A stretch of DNA of 64,000 nucleotides, taken from the NCBI GenBank assembly GCA_963575745.1, contig CAUYUJ010000869.1, forward strand, positions 137,501 to 201,500, given 5' to 3'. The DNA comes from Prorocentrum cordatum (lineage: Eukaryota; Sar; Dinophyceae; Prorocentrales; Prorocentraceae). The notes below the pieces were generated by a model, which was not told the origin of the DNA, made no database searches, and saw nothing but the letters and a program-made list of their open reading frames with translations. The translations under genes were made by a program, and so were the position numbers. Positions 36,830-48,675 of the stretch are shown in pieces (position 1 is the stretch's first letter; each line of letters starts with the position of its first letter).

Positions 36830-37677
36830 GGGCCCTTGTCGGGCCCTCCTGGGGGCCTCTTGGGGGCCTCTTGGGGGCCTTTTGGGGCTTCTTGGGAGTC
36901 TGTGGGAACCTCCTGGGAGCGTCTTGGGGCGAGAGGCTAGACTTTCGGGTTCGTGGTCCCCCTCTTGGGGCCGTCTTGGGGCCCTCTTGGGCCGTCTTGG
37001 GCGCCTCTTGGGCCGTCTTGGCGCCCTCTTGGGCCGTTCTGGGGGCCTCTTGGGAGCCTCTTGGGCCGTCTTGGGGCGGGCTTGGGGGCCTCTTGGACTG
37101 TCTTCAACGCCGTGAAAACCGAAAAGCCGTGTATGCTAAAAATGTCCATTTGTCCATAGAAAATCGATGAGCTTGGCCTCCTGATGGCCTCGTGGGACGC
37201 CTCTTGGGGCTTCTTGGGGGGCTTTGGGGGCCTCCCAGGAGCGTCTTGGGGCGATAAACTAGACTTGTCGGTTCGTGGTCCCCCTCTTGGGGCCGTCTTG
37301 GGGCCATCTTGGGCCGTCTTGGGCGCCTCTTGGGCCGTCTGGGGGCCCTCTTGGGCCATTTGGGGAGCCTCTTGGGAGCCTCTCGGGCCGCCTTGGGGCG
37401 GTCTCTTGGGGCCCTCTTGGGACGCCCCTTGGGCGTCTCTTGGGGGCCTCTTGGGGGCCTCTTGGGGCGTTTTGGGGTTGTCTTGGGCTCTTCTGGGACG
37501 GCAGAGAAGTGACATCCGAACAACATGCAAAAAACCCTAGGGATAACCCCCAAAACGGGAGCCTCTTGGGAGCCTCTTGGGCCGTCTTGGGGCGGTCTTG
37601 GGGGCCTCTTGGAGCGTCGTCAACGCCGTGAAAGGCGAAACGCCGTATATGCTAAAAATGTACGCTTCCCTCTTGGA

Positions 37678-37713
<36 letters not shown>

Positions 37714-37850
37714 CATATGATTTTGGCCTCTTGGGGCTCTCTTGGGACGCCCCTTGGGCGCCTCTTGGGGGCCTCGTGGGGGCCTCTTGGGCCGTCCCGA
37801 GGGAGAATCCCCCAAACATGCAAAAACCAAAGGGAAAACCCGAAAACGGC
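36830..37850. repeat. GC-rich tandem array, units about 320 bp, with (AT)n
   Basis: TCGTGGTCCCCCTCTTGGGG occurs at 36951 and 37273 (322 bp apart). The segment ACGCCGTGAAA...TATGCTAAAAATGT occurs near 37107 and 37622. The rest is TTGGG-rich runs like those of 32390-33560, so the two arrays share a family. An (AT)n run is at 37678-37712. Confidence 0.8.
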
Positions 37851-37929
37851 CATTAGAGTCCAAACGGCCGGGCGACCCCCCCCCCCTGGAACCCCCCTTA
37901 AGGGGCTTCGTCTCACACCAGAACGTCAT

Positions 37930-38440
37930 CACTCGTACCTCGCTCTTTCCGTTACCTGTGGACTGGGGAGGTGGCCCGCGGAACCCTGGTGCTCCTGTCT
38001 CAAAGTCTGGGGGGGTCGGGGGAGCCCTCCTGTGGTCCAGACAGGGTACACATCGTGCTGGACTGCTTACGCTCAAGGAGGCCAGCTTGGCCACTGACGG
38101 TAGGAGTTTGCCTTATGTGACTGATAGTGCGTACCTCCAGCGAGGTCTATTTAGGTTGCGCGCCAAGGCCAGATGGCGCTTGAGAACCAATAGAGACCTT
38201 TTGGAACATTGCTCGGTAGCTCTCCGCGGGGAAAAACGTAGACTTGATCAAAGTCGAGAGCCATATTTCGGAAAGAGATTCTGCCCGTGCGTCACCCGAG
38301 TTGCAGGCTCTTTTCAAGTGCAACATGTTTGCGGACAAACTTGCGGAAAGGTTTCACCAGGAGGTAGAAACCCTTCGAGTTTCGCAGAGACGCTGCGTGA
38401 GCTTGAAACGGAGTCTAAGAACATCCGCTTGAGACTGGTC
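37930..38440 (+). pseudogene. Second half of LINE RNase H (relic)
   Basis: The plus strand reads GTHRAGLLTLKEASLA (helix with the catalytic-Glu position, here changed to Gly), LPYVTDSAYLQRGLFRLR with the catalytic Asp, then RTNRDLLEHCSVALRG. In the next frame come IKVESHISERD and CNMFADKLAERF. The V-K-x-S-H then N-x-x-A-D-x-L-A order is the normal end of a LINE RNase H. It lacks its first half, which lies upstream of the tandem repeats at 36380-36550. Confidence 0.65.
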
Positions 38441-38989
38441 GCCATTTTGGCCGCAAGGCCAACGAGCCGTCCAGATAGGGAAGCGCAGGCTGCTCTGGGC
38501 ATGGCTTAGCCGAAGCTGGACTTGCCGTGTGCCCTGTCGGAATCCCTAAACCTGCGTGGTTCGGACCTCGGATCCAATCGTCACCGTCGTTGGCATTGTA
38601 GCTCTTGAGGCACGGAACAGGCCAGGCAAGGTAAAGATGCTCTGATGAGTGGGTGAGAAAACCTTGCGCCCCGCCGTCTCTCCATGACGCTGGCAGTAGG
38701 GCCCCGCGTGTTGACGGGCCAGTGCGAGGGACCTTCTCGGCGCACCCGTCGCCATTAGAAGGTGGTGGCAGGCGGGGGCGGGGTCTCGCACGCAGCTTGT
38801 CCTAGCCTGCTCTATATGTGTGGTCTCGGCACGGACCACTACAGAAAGAGCGGAAGGCTTACTCATGAATGCCAGCCCCCCACCAGGAAAGGGCTGGAGT
38901 GCTTGCGAGCGCTTGCGGAAGATCGAGCGCCTGACAACACGAAGTCGACCAGGGAGATCTATCATCCCAAGTTACTGTGAGGAGCCGCG

Positions 38990-39740
38990 AGGTGCGCATC
39001 GTGCAATCGAATACAAAATCCTCCTGCTCATCATTCGGCCTGCACGAATCCGCAGAAGAGGCGTATGAAGAAAAAAGCGTCGTGCGAACGTTATTGGGTT
39101 GTTGTTGGCTGGCTGGAAAGCCACGACGAACAGAAACACTTCGCGCTTACGCGCTCATCATCCTGGCACCTCCTCCCATGCGGCTCCGACCGAACTGTTC
39201 GTCCTCATCCACCTCCACATCTTCCCCCCAGAGCGAACAACCCAGACGTTCCGGCAAATCTTTCTCCGACTGTCTCGCCCGCCGCGTGCCCCGTATGCCC
39301 TCCCGGTGTGCGCAGCCGCCGGGGTCGCCGGCATACCTTTGCAGCTCCAGGCGGGGGGCTGGCGACGGCGAGGATCCGCACAAGAGGACGTGAGCAGACG
39401 TCATGCACTAGCGAGGGCGTGCCTACTGCATGCCACACGCGGGCGCTCGGACCCTCGAACGGTCGGCTCGACCGAGGGCTCGGCCTCGATTCCTCCCTCT
39501 GCCTGGGCCCCCCAGCAAGTCGCTCGTCATCTCAGGGCCTGCGCAACCGAGGGAAGCCGCTTTCGGGCGCTCGCTGCGTTATGATATTGGGCGCAGGGGG
39601 GGAGGAGAGGGATCTGGCTCCCGACCTCTGCTTAGTGCGACTGTTTGAAGCAGCGCCAAAGAGAAGGGGAGCCCATGTGGCAATCCTGCCGAGAAATCTG
39701 ATGTGAGAGTCCTCCGGACCCCTGCTTAGTTTGACTGTTT
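38990..39740. other. No gene recognised
   Basis: Open frames in several directions overlap here, but none shows a recognisable motif or conserved partner elsewhere in the window. Confidence 0.5.
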
Positions 39741-39779
39741 GAAACAGAGGGGGAAGGACCCGATGTGGCAATTCGTTGG

Positions 39780-40012
39780 AGAAATATGATGCGGGAGTCC
39801 TACGTGGGATTCCCATGGGGAATCTTCTGGGGGAATCCCATGAGGGAGCTTTATTGGGGGAACCGTAATGGGGGAAACGCATCGGGGAGTCCAATGAAGG
39901 GAACCCTCACGGGGAATCCTATGGGGAATCACTTGGGGGAATCCTGTGGGGGAATCTCATGGGGGAATCCCCTTGCGAATCCCATGGGGAAATCCTATGG
40001 GGGATCCTATAC
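39780..40012. repeat. Irregular GGGGGAATCCCATG-type tandem repeat
   Basis: About fifteen units of roughly 14-17 bp, such as GGGGGAATCCCATGAGGGAG and GGGGAATCCTATGGGG, are arranged head to tail. Many units are palindromic around CCATGG or CATGGG. Confidence 0.8.
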
Positions 40013-40029
40013 ATTCGAATCCATGTTGA

Positions 40030-40560
40030 ATCCGATTGGAATCTTCAGGATCTGCACTTCCATACAATCCCACAACAACTGGCTACCCCCGGTGGTATAT
40101 TTTTGTACCAACGCATCCGGCGCCTGAGAACCCACTTCTTATTTACACGAGGGCCGCCCCGAAAACACTATGCACAGTTGCGCCAACAAAAACGATTCGA
40201 GTGTCCACCAGGGGGGGCGGGGCTCCCATGCTTCCTCCGCCTGCTTGCCGATAACAGCCAATAACCACTATATGGGGAGGGGAGAGGGTGCGAGGGCCCG
40301 CGCCGATTGGCAAAACAATGAATAAGAAAACGGCACGGATCTGGCGCGTGGGCGCTAGATCCACGGATGGGGGAAGGTGGCCCCCGAAGCATGAGGCCAA
40401 TGCCGCCTGAATTGGCAACGGAACGCACGGATTACGTACGGAAACAGGGCCCGTTGCTAACCCTCGCGCCGTATTCCATGTTTGCGCGTCCGTAACGCTT
40501 CGAAGCAACATGCAGAAGCGGTAAATCCTACTTGTCACACGTGTTCACAGCCTACACACC
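40030..40560. other. No gene recognised
   Basis: I see no repeat structure or coding motif in this stretch. Confidence 0.5.
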
Positions 40561-40679
40561 CCGATGCAAGCTCGCAGAGCGCCACCAAGGAGCGCAATCG
40601 CAAATCATTTTGTCGAGCGTCCCCGCGTGAACATCCAATATTGGAAGTCGAATAAGGAGAAGTATGAAGGAGCCCTCAA

Positions 40680-41065
40680 AAGGGGGAGAAAGAGAGAGAG
40701 AGAGACAGGAAGAAAGAGAGAAAGAGCGAGAGAGATATTCGTACACGAGTCTCACCTCTTCAAATCCACCAAGCTTCCCTTGCGCCTGGAGCAGAGACGA
40801 CTGGCGGCGAAAACTGCACCTAGAGAATCAACCAGCGAAAGAAGCATGAATGTCACGAGGTAAGCGCGAATCTCTTGGATCGGCGCTGGCGCCGCCCCTG
40901 GAGCATTCCGCGCGCCACAGAGGGGAATCCATCCAGAGAGAGAGAGAGACACAATGCTGCATGAGCACAAAGTCTCGGAAGCAAGCGCTGATCTCCTGGA
41001 TCGGAGCCAGCACCTGCCTGGCGGCACCTCCAGGACCGCCCCTGGAGCGCTCCGCGCGCCAGTGA
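40680..41065. repeat. (GA)n tracts and a short direct duplication
   Basis: AGAGAG runs lie at 40690-40735 and 40934-40952. GATCGGCGCTGGCGCCGCCC...CCCTGGAGCATTCCGCGCGC (about 40877-40915) is partly repeated as GATCGGAGCCAGCACCTG...CCCTGGAGCGCTCCGCGCGC (about 40998-41060). Confidence 0.7.
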
Positions 41066-41214
41066 CATGGGTCCAGCGCAGATCAAAAAGGCCGCGCGGA
41101 CCTCCGAAAGCTTCTATGTATGAAGCTGCTTCTTCTCCTTCGGACATCGCTTCTGCACACAACCTCTACGAACGAGCGCGATACAGCCTTGTAAAAACCC
41201 TGCTCGTCCCTCTC

Positions 41215-41330
41215 GTCCTTCCCTTTCCTCTATTTACCCTCCCCCTCCTCTTCCTCCTCCTCCTCCTCCTGATCCTCCTCCTCCTTTTCCTCCTCCTCCT
41301 CGTCGTCCTCCTCCTCTTCCCCTCCACTTA
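41215..41330. repeat. CTC/CCT-rich tract (module start)
   Basis: A pyrimidine-rich run of CTC triplets precedes the conserved block at 41350-41420. The same arrangement recurs three more times in the window. Confidence 0.85.
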
Positions 41331-41344
41331 TTACCCTTATGAAC

Positions 41345-43095
41345 AATTCCTCCCTTCGCACCCCCCCACGTGTCGGTAGGGCGGGCAAGGCGTTTCGCCT
41401 GAAACATTCTGACAAGTTCTGATCCTGAAGCTTGACAACCGCCAACAACTACGCGGACTGAGGGCGGGTCGTTTTCAAAGTGCCGCTCTCGCTTTAGCGC
41501 CGCATGTGGACGGCGGGCCGTTTTCAGAATGTGGTTCGCGCCTTCGCGCCGCGCACATTCGTCCCAAAACTCTGCAATCGCTTCAAGAATGGAGTGCGGG
41601 CCGTTTTCAACATGTGGCTCTCGCCCTAGCGACGCGCAAATTCGTCATAAAAGTGCGACGCTGTCTCACGGATGTAAAGCGGGCAGTTTTCAACATGTGG
41701 TTATCGATTTTAACGCCGCGCGCATTCGCCTTAAATGTTGGCGTCAGTTTCAAAGATGGAAGGCGGGTTTCGATATGTGGCTCTCGCCTTCGCGCCGCGC
41801 ACATTCGTCTCAAAACTTTACAAGCGTTTCAAGAATTGAGTGCGGGCCGTTTTCAAAATGTGGATCTCGCGTGGGCGTCGCGCAAATTCGTCTTACAATG
41901 TTGCAACACCTTCATGGATGGATGGCGGTTGCTGCTCGACTTCCTCTTCCTCCTCCTCCTCTTCTTCATCATCCTCATCATCATTATCCTCTTCATCCGT
42001 TTCCATCCTTTTTTCCCAAAAAAAATCCTGCCTGTCGCGCCCCCAGACGTGTCGATAGGGCGGGACGGGCGTTTCGTCTGGGACTCCCCACCACTGATGG
42101 TCCTGAGGTTTGAACTTTGCAACAGTTTCAAAGATGGACAGAAAGCCGTTTTCAAAATATAGCTCCCGCCCCAGCGCCGCGCACATCCGTCATAGAAATG
42201 CCCCGCAGTTTCACGGATGGAAAGAGAGCAGTTTTCAAAACGTGGATATCGATTTTAGCGCCCCGCTCATTCGTCTTAAATGTTGGGCGTCAGTTTCAAG
42301 GACGACGGCGGACCGGTTTCAATATGTGGCTCTCGCCTTCGCGCCGCGCACATTCGTCCCAAAACTGTGCAACCGCTTCAAGAATTGAGTGCGGGCCGTT
42401 TTCAAAATGTGGCTCTCGCTTGGGCGCCGCACGAACTCGCCTTACAATGTTGCAACAGCTTCACGGAGAGAGGGTGGTTGCTTTTCAAATTCCTCCTCAT
42501 CCTCCTTCACCTCCTCCTCCTCTTCATCCTTCTCTTCTGAATCATCATCCCCATCATCCCCATCATCCTCTTCATCCGTTGCCATCCCTTTTCCTTTAAA
42601 AATAGCTCCTCCCTGTCGCGCCCCCAGACGTGTCGATAGAGCGGGACGGACGTTGAGGTTTGAACCTTACAACAGTTTCAAAGACGGACGGAGGGCCATC
42701 TTCAACACATAGCTCTCGCCCTAGCGACGCGCACATTCGTCATAAAAGTGCGCCGCAGTCTCACGGATGTAAAGCGGGCAGTTTTCAACATGTGGTTATC
42801 GATTTTAACGCCGCGCGCATTCGCCTTAAATGTTGGCGCCCGTTTCAAAGATGGAAGGCGGGCCGTTTTCAATATGTGGCTCTCGCCTTCGCGCCGCTTA
42901 CACTCGTCTTCAACAGTTCGCATCTGGAGGGCGGGCAGATTTCAAAATGTGGCTCCCGCCTGGGCGCCGCGCACATTCGTCTTGAAGGGTTGCAACAGTG
43001 TCACGGATTGAAGGGAGGGTCCTTGTCAAACTGTGGTTCTCGCCACAGCGCCGCGCACACTCGTCTTGAATGTTTGAAGCAATTCTACGGGTTCT
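41345..43095. repeat. 82-83 bp satellite array with interspersed conserved block
   Basis: GCGGGCCGTTTTCAAAATGT-like starts at 41513, 41596, 41679 and 41762 are 83 bp apart, and the units (each with TGGCTCTCGCC-TTCGCGCCGCGC-ACATTCGT) continue to about 43090. Inside the array at about 42030-42110 and 42605-42660 a second conserved block recurs: CGCACCCCC-ACGTGTCG-TAGGGCGGG, then GGCGTTTCGCCTGA in the best copies. Both inner blocks are preceded by CTC-rich tracts at 41940-41985 and 42490-42590. The same satellite is at 48880-49390. Confidence 0.85.
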
Positions 43096-43099
43096 TACG

Positions 43100-43490
43100 A
43101 TTGAAGTCTCAGCAAAACTGTTCTGGCACGAATGAGGATTGTCCGGGCGCAACAGTTCGCGGTGAAATTGTCATGTGACAAGGCTTAGGTTCTCCAACCG
43201 TTGTCCTCCAATGGCGCACTTCCTGCAATGAACTAAATGTTGAAATTGGCCTGAGGAGACGGAATTTCGAGGGAAGGTTGATTGCAACATCCTTGATGCG
43301 TCTTGTGTCTACGCTAGTCTTCATATTCCTCATCCTCTTCGTCCTCCTCTTCCTCCTCCGCCTCCTTCAACCCCCTCGGGTCCCAACCAAAACCAGTGCC
43401 CTTCCGATGTACTCTTGCTGGGATGAACTTTGGTAGCCCCAGGGCCCACAACCAAATCCCGAGGGCTGGCATTGTGTACAGAACGGCAGG
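43100..43490. other. No gene recognised
   Basis: A short CTC-rich stretch lies at 43325-43370. Nothing else is supported. Confidence 0.5.
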
Positions 43491-43499
43491 CTCTAAACT

Positions 43500-43730
43500 T
43501 TCCCTGGTTCCTTGGGAAATCCATGGGATCCCTTTGGAAATCCATCGTTTTTTTTTGGGGGAAATCCACAGGATCCCGTAGGAAATCAATAAAATCCCTT
43601 CGGAGATCTACAGGAATCCGTGGGATATCCATCGGATGTCTTGAAAAATGCATGGGGTTCCTTAAGACATCCCAGCGATGCCTCAGGAAATCTATCGGAT
43701 TCCTGATGGAATCCCTCCTCGATTGATCAC
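43500..43730. repeat. Irregular tandem repeat of GGAAATCCATNGGATCCC type
   Basis: About eleven units of around 20 bp (for example GGAAATCCATGGGATCCCTT, GGAAATCTATCGGATTCC) lie head to tail. The composition is similar to, but the unit longer than, the array at 39780-40012. Confidence 0.75.
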
Positions 43731-43909
43731 GATGACCCGGGTGCCCGGGGCGCAGCCCGGAGCTCTCTGGAGGTCCCTGGCAGCCTCGAGAACCCCAAAA
43801 TATTCCAAGCACGCCCAAAACAGCTCTGTCCTTTTCTTCGTGCGTGGCCGCCTGGTCGGCTGGGCGGGCACTGGCTGGCGGCGAGCTAGTGCTGGTAAAA
43901 GATGGTTTC

Positions 43910-44400
43910 CCTCCTCCTCCTCCTCCTCCTCCTCCTCCTCCTCCTCCTCATGCTCGTCCTCGATGAGGCAGCTCCACCCGTGTCCTCACCCGCGGACACG
44001 CAAAAATCAAGCGCGCGAAACAAAGTCGAGACTCGATCCGCGGAAGACCTGTTCCCTCCTCCTCACCCTTCGATTTGTCTCACGATGGCCAAGTACGCAC
44101 GGCGGCGAGGGCGTAGCCGAGGTCTGAAGAGGCCTCCGATGCCCTGGTCGGAAGACCCTACTTGCCCCAACAAAGCACCCGAACGAAACAACATCCAGAA
44201 AATGTATTCTCCTTCTCCAGGTCGAATCTGCGTCTAACCAGGGAATCATGGGGGGCTTGTCTTCAACCGCCACCAACATAAGTAGGAGCGGCAGGGGGTC
44301 CCCCCCCTCCTCTTACTCCTCCTCCTCCTCCTCCTCCTCCTCCTCCTCCTCCTCCTCCTCCTCCTCCTCCTCCTCCTTTTCCTCCACCTCCTTCCCCCCT
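43910..44400. repeat. Two (CTC)n microsatellites
   Basis: CTC runs at 43913-43950 and 44312-44385. The sequence between them shows no supported gene. Confidence 0.9.
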
Positions 44401-44429
44401 CCCCAACTTGTGGTGGTGGTGGAAAACAG

Positions 44430-45600
44430 GAATCAAATCGAAACGGAATGTGCGTCGGATCGGGCTGCATCGGCACAGGTGCCGAGAGCGAACCAGATCG
44501 GCCGCGTCAGAAGGCACAACAGCGCCGTGCAGGCACCAGGCCACGCAGGATCGTCGAAATGTCGGAGTCGAGTCGGACCAAGCCAACCAGAAACAATACG
44601 ACAAGTTCGCGTCGTTTCGACCCTGGCGTTGGTTCCTGACACCGCGGGGATCGTTCAAACTCGATCGATCGGCCGTTATGCGAACTACGGATCGTTCAAC
44701 GACGGGCCGATTCTGGGTCACGGGCGGCGTTCAACCTTCAACGCACGCGGTGGGGTCGCCGCCGGTCGGTACGACGCGAACCTGCCGTATCGGATGGATC
44801 GGTCAGGCCCCCTCGCACAATCAATGCCAAACGGGGTCATCTCTAGAGGGGTCGCCACTTCCTGGAGGGAGCGCTATTTCCGCAGGGATAGCCTGCCCCT
44901 GACCAATCCAAGGCCTCCCGAAAACGACCCCAACGTCGAGCGGCGATCCCGGAACCTCGACCTTCAGGAGCACCTGGTGACCACCCCAATAATGACCCCC
45001 GTTGGCACTGCCCGATCCGCCTCCTCCGCCGCCCTCTCGACCACGGGAGTGCGCAGGCCCCTCCGACGGCGAAGGGGCCCCGCGACCGGGGGGCCCGCGT
45101 CTGGGGCGCGCGGGGCGCGCCCTGGGCTGCAGCAAGAGGTCCGACGGTTCGGAAGCGTGGCAACATCGCGAAAAAAACTACCGGAGCCCTAGACCACATC
45201 TTCCTGCGGCGTTTTTCTTGAGCGGGATCGGTCGGCGACGGCCCATGGGGCCCGAAGACCGGGAGAAGACACTGGGTGAGAAATGCCCTGCAGCGCCTAG
45301 ATCGCAAGGAAGGCCGAGTGCCATCGGCGGACCTTCACGACGTCTTGCTTCTCGACGGCCCAGGGCAGGATCGTTAAGCGTCGAATCGGCGCATCAGCTC
45401 GAATCGGAACGTGCGTCGGATCGGGCCGCGTCAGCACGGAGTCTGAATCAGATCGGATCGGCTGCGCCAGGATGCACGACAGCGTCGCACGAGCATCGGG
45501 CCGAATCGGATCGAACAAAAAAACGGAGCCGAATCGGATCGGGCCGCCCGAAATCAACATCGAATCGGATCGATCGGATCGAAGCGAGCCCTGCCAGAGC
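44430..45600. repeat. Two copies of a GATCGG-rich segment about 960 bp apart
   Basis: AATCGAAACGGAATGTGCGT-CGGATCGGGC at about 44432 recurs as AATCGGAACGTGCGTCGGAT-CGGGC at about 45402. Related sequence follows for roughly 100 bp (CAGATCGG...CAGCG(T/C)CG...). GATCGGATCG-type short repeats continue to about 45590. The intervening 800 bp holds no recognised gene. Confidence 0.65.
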
Positions 45601-47130
45601 GAGCCCCACAACGGCGCCAAAAGCGTCCCAGAGACGCTGATCCTCATCGACCCTCGCCCTCGATCCCGACCTTCCCCAATCCTCCTCGATCTTGGTCCTT
45701 TCTCGGCCCTCGATCCAGGATCGAGGCCGACTAGAACACGGTGCATTGCGCCTCCTTCATGCGCCGAGCCCGAGCAGGAGGTCCGATTCGAAAAGGCTGG
45801 GGTCCACCTCCAGGAAGGAGGAGCACCAGCTGCAAGGAGGCCCCAACCCCCGCCTCCCCCACCGCGCCCGCCGCCCGCGGGCGACGGAGCCTGGCCGCCC
45901 TGCGGCGCCACCACCGCCAGGCCGAAGATGAAGAATGCGGCGGTGAGTGGAGGGGGGGGGGGGGCGACGACGGGCGACGTGGGGAAGGGGGGGGGAGAGA
46001 GGAGGGGCGATCGAGAGGCCGAGGAGGATCGAGGGAGGAGGCGACGGGTGATCCTCGAGCCTCCGCGGCGGGGCGGCGGCGGGGCGGCGCACCGCGCCCG
46101 CGCGCCGCCTTCGCTGGGGGCGCCACGGCCTCGAGGCCGTCGGGGAGCTCGCGCTTCTCTGCGCCACGGCCGCGGCCCCGGCCACGCCCCCTGCAGAACG
46201 CGGGAGGAGGAGGGGGGGCTTCCCAGACCTCCTCTCGGCGGCGCGCGAGGGGGAGAAATGAAGAGGTCACTGCACCGACCTCGCACACGTGCTGCATCGG
46301 ATTTTCGCGTGGATTCTGTCAATGCAAAACCCTGCTACGGCGAGTGAAAAACGAAGTGAAGTTCGCGTGGATGTTTTTAAGTCTTCATTCTCCTGGCCCC
46401 AAAAAATCCGCTCGACATTCACCTCGAAATCCGGAACAAAATTCTCCAGGACACTCTGGGCCCATCCCATCGTTTTCCGAACGAAATCCGCTCTGCGATG
46501 TTGGCGACATGAAGAAGGAAAAGGCCCTCTCGAAAGGCGGCGGGGCTTCTCAGAAGATCTCCGGCCTTTTGGCATGTCTTGTACGTCTTCGGGGAGGGCT
46601 CGAAGAACTCTCAGAGGGCCCGAGGCCTTCCGCGAGGAGGCCCGCCCCTGATCACTTTCCCCCAGGGCTCGCCGCCGACTCGTCGCGTCGTGGAAGAAAT
46701 CACGAAGGAGTGCGTTCTGTGCGCCACGTTCGGCATTTCGGGGTGCCCTTTCCTGGGCCGCCGGGCCAGGAAAGAGGGGCCCGGCAGAGCGGAGATGGGG
46801 CCCGGCGGGGGGGGTCGAGCCTTCCAGGGCTCCACGCTGCGAAACAGACAAACCAAAAGCGGCATCGGAAGTTTGAGTGCGGGGGGCAGGAAGCAGGAGG
46901 GGCGGGACGGGACGGGACGGGACGGGCAGCTCACGAGAGCTCGTCAGCGAGAGGAGACTGCGGGGAGATTGAAGCGGTGCAAAGCCCAAGCCTAGAGAGG
47001 CGGGGGGAGGCGGAGCAGGAAATACACAGTGCGCCTGACTGCTTCCCTATACTCACCTCGTTATCTCGTTCCTACCCCCGCACTCCTGACAAAAATACGA
47101 TGACTGGTGGCCATCCACCAAGGAACCGAA
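45600..47130. other. No gene recognised (GC-rich)
   Basis: This stretch is very GC-rich with homopolymer runs (G-run at 45948-45961). Long open frames exist on both strands at once (for example plus 45741-47459), which is expected at this composition. No domain motif is visible in any of them. Confidence 0.5.
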
Positions 47131-47203
47131 GAGCGGGCCTACAGCTGGCTGAAAGAGCGGGCCTACAGCTGGCTGAAAGAGCGGGCCTACAGCTGGCAAA
47201 AAG
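47131..47203. repeat. 24-bp repeat, three copies
   Basis: GAGCGGGCCTACAGCTGGCT followed by GAAA is repeated three times in tandem, the last copy changed at its end. Confidence 0.9.
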
Positions 47204-47920
47204 GGAGCACTGTGAGCACTGTACAGTACAATACTACATTGACGCATCAAGTAAGCATTGCTCTATGAATTTGCAGCAGGGGCAGCATCCCAAGAACTGT
47301 CATTTCTCTTACAAGCCTGTATCCGCAGGCTACTCTGCGCAGCCGCCCTCACTCGATTACAGGCAAGCCTTACAGGCCAGCCTTGAAGAAGGAAGTGCGG
47401 ACGCTGACGGGGTTCATGAGGGGGGTGGAGGAGCACACTCATACACGGTTTGGGCTTAACCAAAACCCTGGGCAGCAACCCTAGAACTGCACAGACACGG
47501 CGTCGCACTCTGCATGTGTTCTTTCACTTGCCTGTCTTGTCCAACAATATGTACCTCAACATTGTGACTCGTACTTATGCGTTATGTGCCTCATACGGTT
47601 GTTTATCACTCCAAGGTACATGTTGGGACTTTGCTCGCCGATATGCGCACCACTCCGTGCATGCCAGCCACTGCTTTACCTACCGAGGCGGCACCACCAA
47701 CTGATCTTAAGGGCCTATACCTATCTCAGATCCTGATTACTGGCGGTCTACTAGCTAAGGTGTCTGCCGACCTCGAGAACCTAGCGGGCGCCTACTCTCT
47801 TTTTCCCCCATTCCTTTCTTAGCTCAATTTCAGCGGCGCCCGCCAGGGTTTTTTTGCGCCGAGTCGTTTCCCTACAGTCGCAAGAGCGCCACATGTGCAT
47901 ACATAAGGTCTGACCAACGC
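47204..47920. other. No gene recognised
   Basis: Lower GC than the flanks; no motif or repeat was recognised. Confidence 0.45.
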
Positions 47921-47934
47921 AAAAAATGAGGACG

Positions 47935-48175
47935 AGGAGGAGCAGCAGCAGGATGAAGGAGAAGGAGGAGGAGGAGGAGGAGAAGCAGCAGGACGAGCAG
48001 GGGGAGCGAGGAGAAAGAAGAGAAGGATCGAGAATCGAGGATTGAGGCATATTGAGGCTGACTGGGGATGGGAAGGAGGCTGGAGGAGGGGAAATGGATG
48101 CATGGATGGACGGATGAGGATGCATGGAGGAGGATGTAATGGATGGATGGATGAATGGATGGATGGTGTCCCCCC
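47935..48175. repeat. (GGA)n and (GGAT)n microsatellites
   Basis: GGAGGAGGAGG-type sequence lies at 47938-47990 and ATGGATGGATGG-type sequence at 48088-48170. Confidence 0.9.
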
Positions 48176-48675
48176 GCAGGGGCGGCATGCGGAGACCCTG
48201 GGCAGGGCCCCCTTTTAGCAGGGGGGGTGAGGGCGCAGGAGGGTGACGTCGGCGACCCTACAGCGGCCAGGCAAGGGGCCTCTGCTGCAAATCTGCCCAC
48301 CCCAGCCGGTCCCAGCCCATGCACGTCCAGGCCCAGCACAACTCAGACCGAGCCGGGGGCAGGGAGGGAGAGACGGAGGGACGAGGGACGGAAGGAGAGA
48401 GGGGGAGACGGAGGCAGGCTCAAACGGTCTCGCGAGCCTCGCAGGCGACCATGCGGGCCTACCAGGTCGGCGAGGACCGCGACTCGGCAGGGAGAGCCGC
48501 TCACCGGATGGGCTGGCGCCGCGCTGGAACCTCGGCGGCGGCGCGCGCCGGGCAGGAAGGGGCTGGCGGCTGGCGTTGCGCGCGGCGCTGGGTGCGTGGC
48601 TGGGCGTGCCGCCAAGGCCGCCGAGCGCCGCTGGCGGGCCGAAGACGCCCCCCCGAGGAATCCAATCTCTGGATC
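48176..48675. other. No gene recognised
   Basis: GC-rich sequence with overlapping open frames on both strands and a G/A-rich run at 48358-48410. No conserved motif is seen. Confidence 0.45.

Larger units (their letters stand above)
33640..38990 (+). mobile_element. Degenerate LINE on the plus strand, interrupted by tandem repeats
   Basis: Coding relics appear in the LINE order RT (34190-35650), Cys motif (36111-36200), then RNase H in two halves (36380-36550 and 37930-38440) separated by satellites (36560-37850). All three frames are used and stops are frequent, so the copy is old. Ends are not defined: 33640 is where plausible coding sequence begins and about 38990 where it fades. Confidence 0.6.

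Noticed and set aside
36830-37850. TTGGGG telomere-like repeat
   Set aside because: The G-runs are embedded in a 320-bp satellite unit and not a regular hexamer array; they also occur internally at 32390-33560.
38441-38457. GCCATTTTGGCCGCAAG resembles the dinoflagellate spliced-leader sequence, as would be left by a retroposed mRNA
   Set aside because: Only part of the leader matches, the 5' end and the T/C spacing differ, and the stretch falls inside the RNase H-end coding relic of the plus-strand LINE.
44248-45192. 314-codon open frame on the plus strand beginning in a CTC tract
   Set aside because: It starts with a poly-Ser stretch from the microsatellite and continues through the GATCGG repeats; no domain is visible.
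45741-47459. 572-codon open frame on the plus strand
   Set aside because: Several frames on both strands are open at once in this very GC-rich sequence, the product is low-complexity Arg/Gly/Pro, and no motif or conserved partner was seen.
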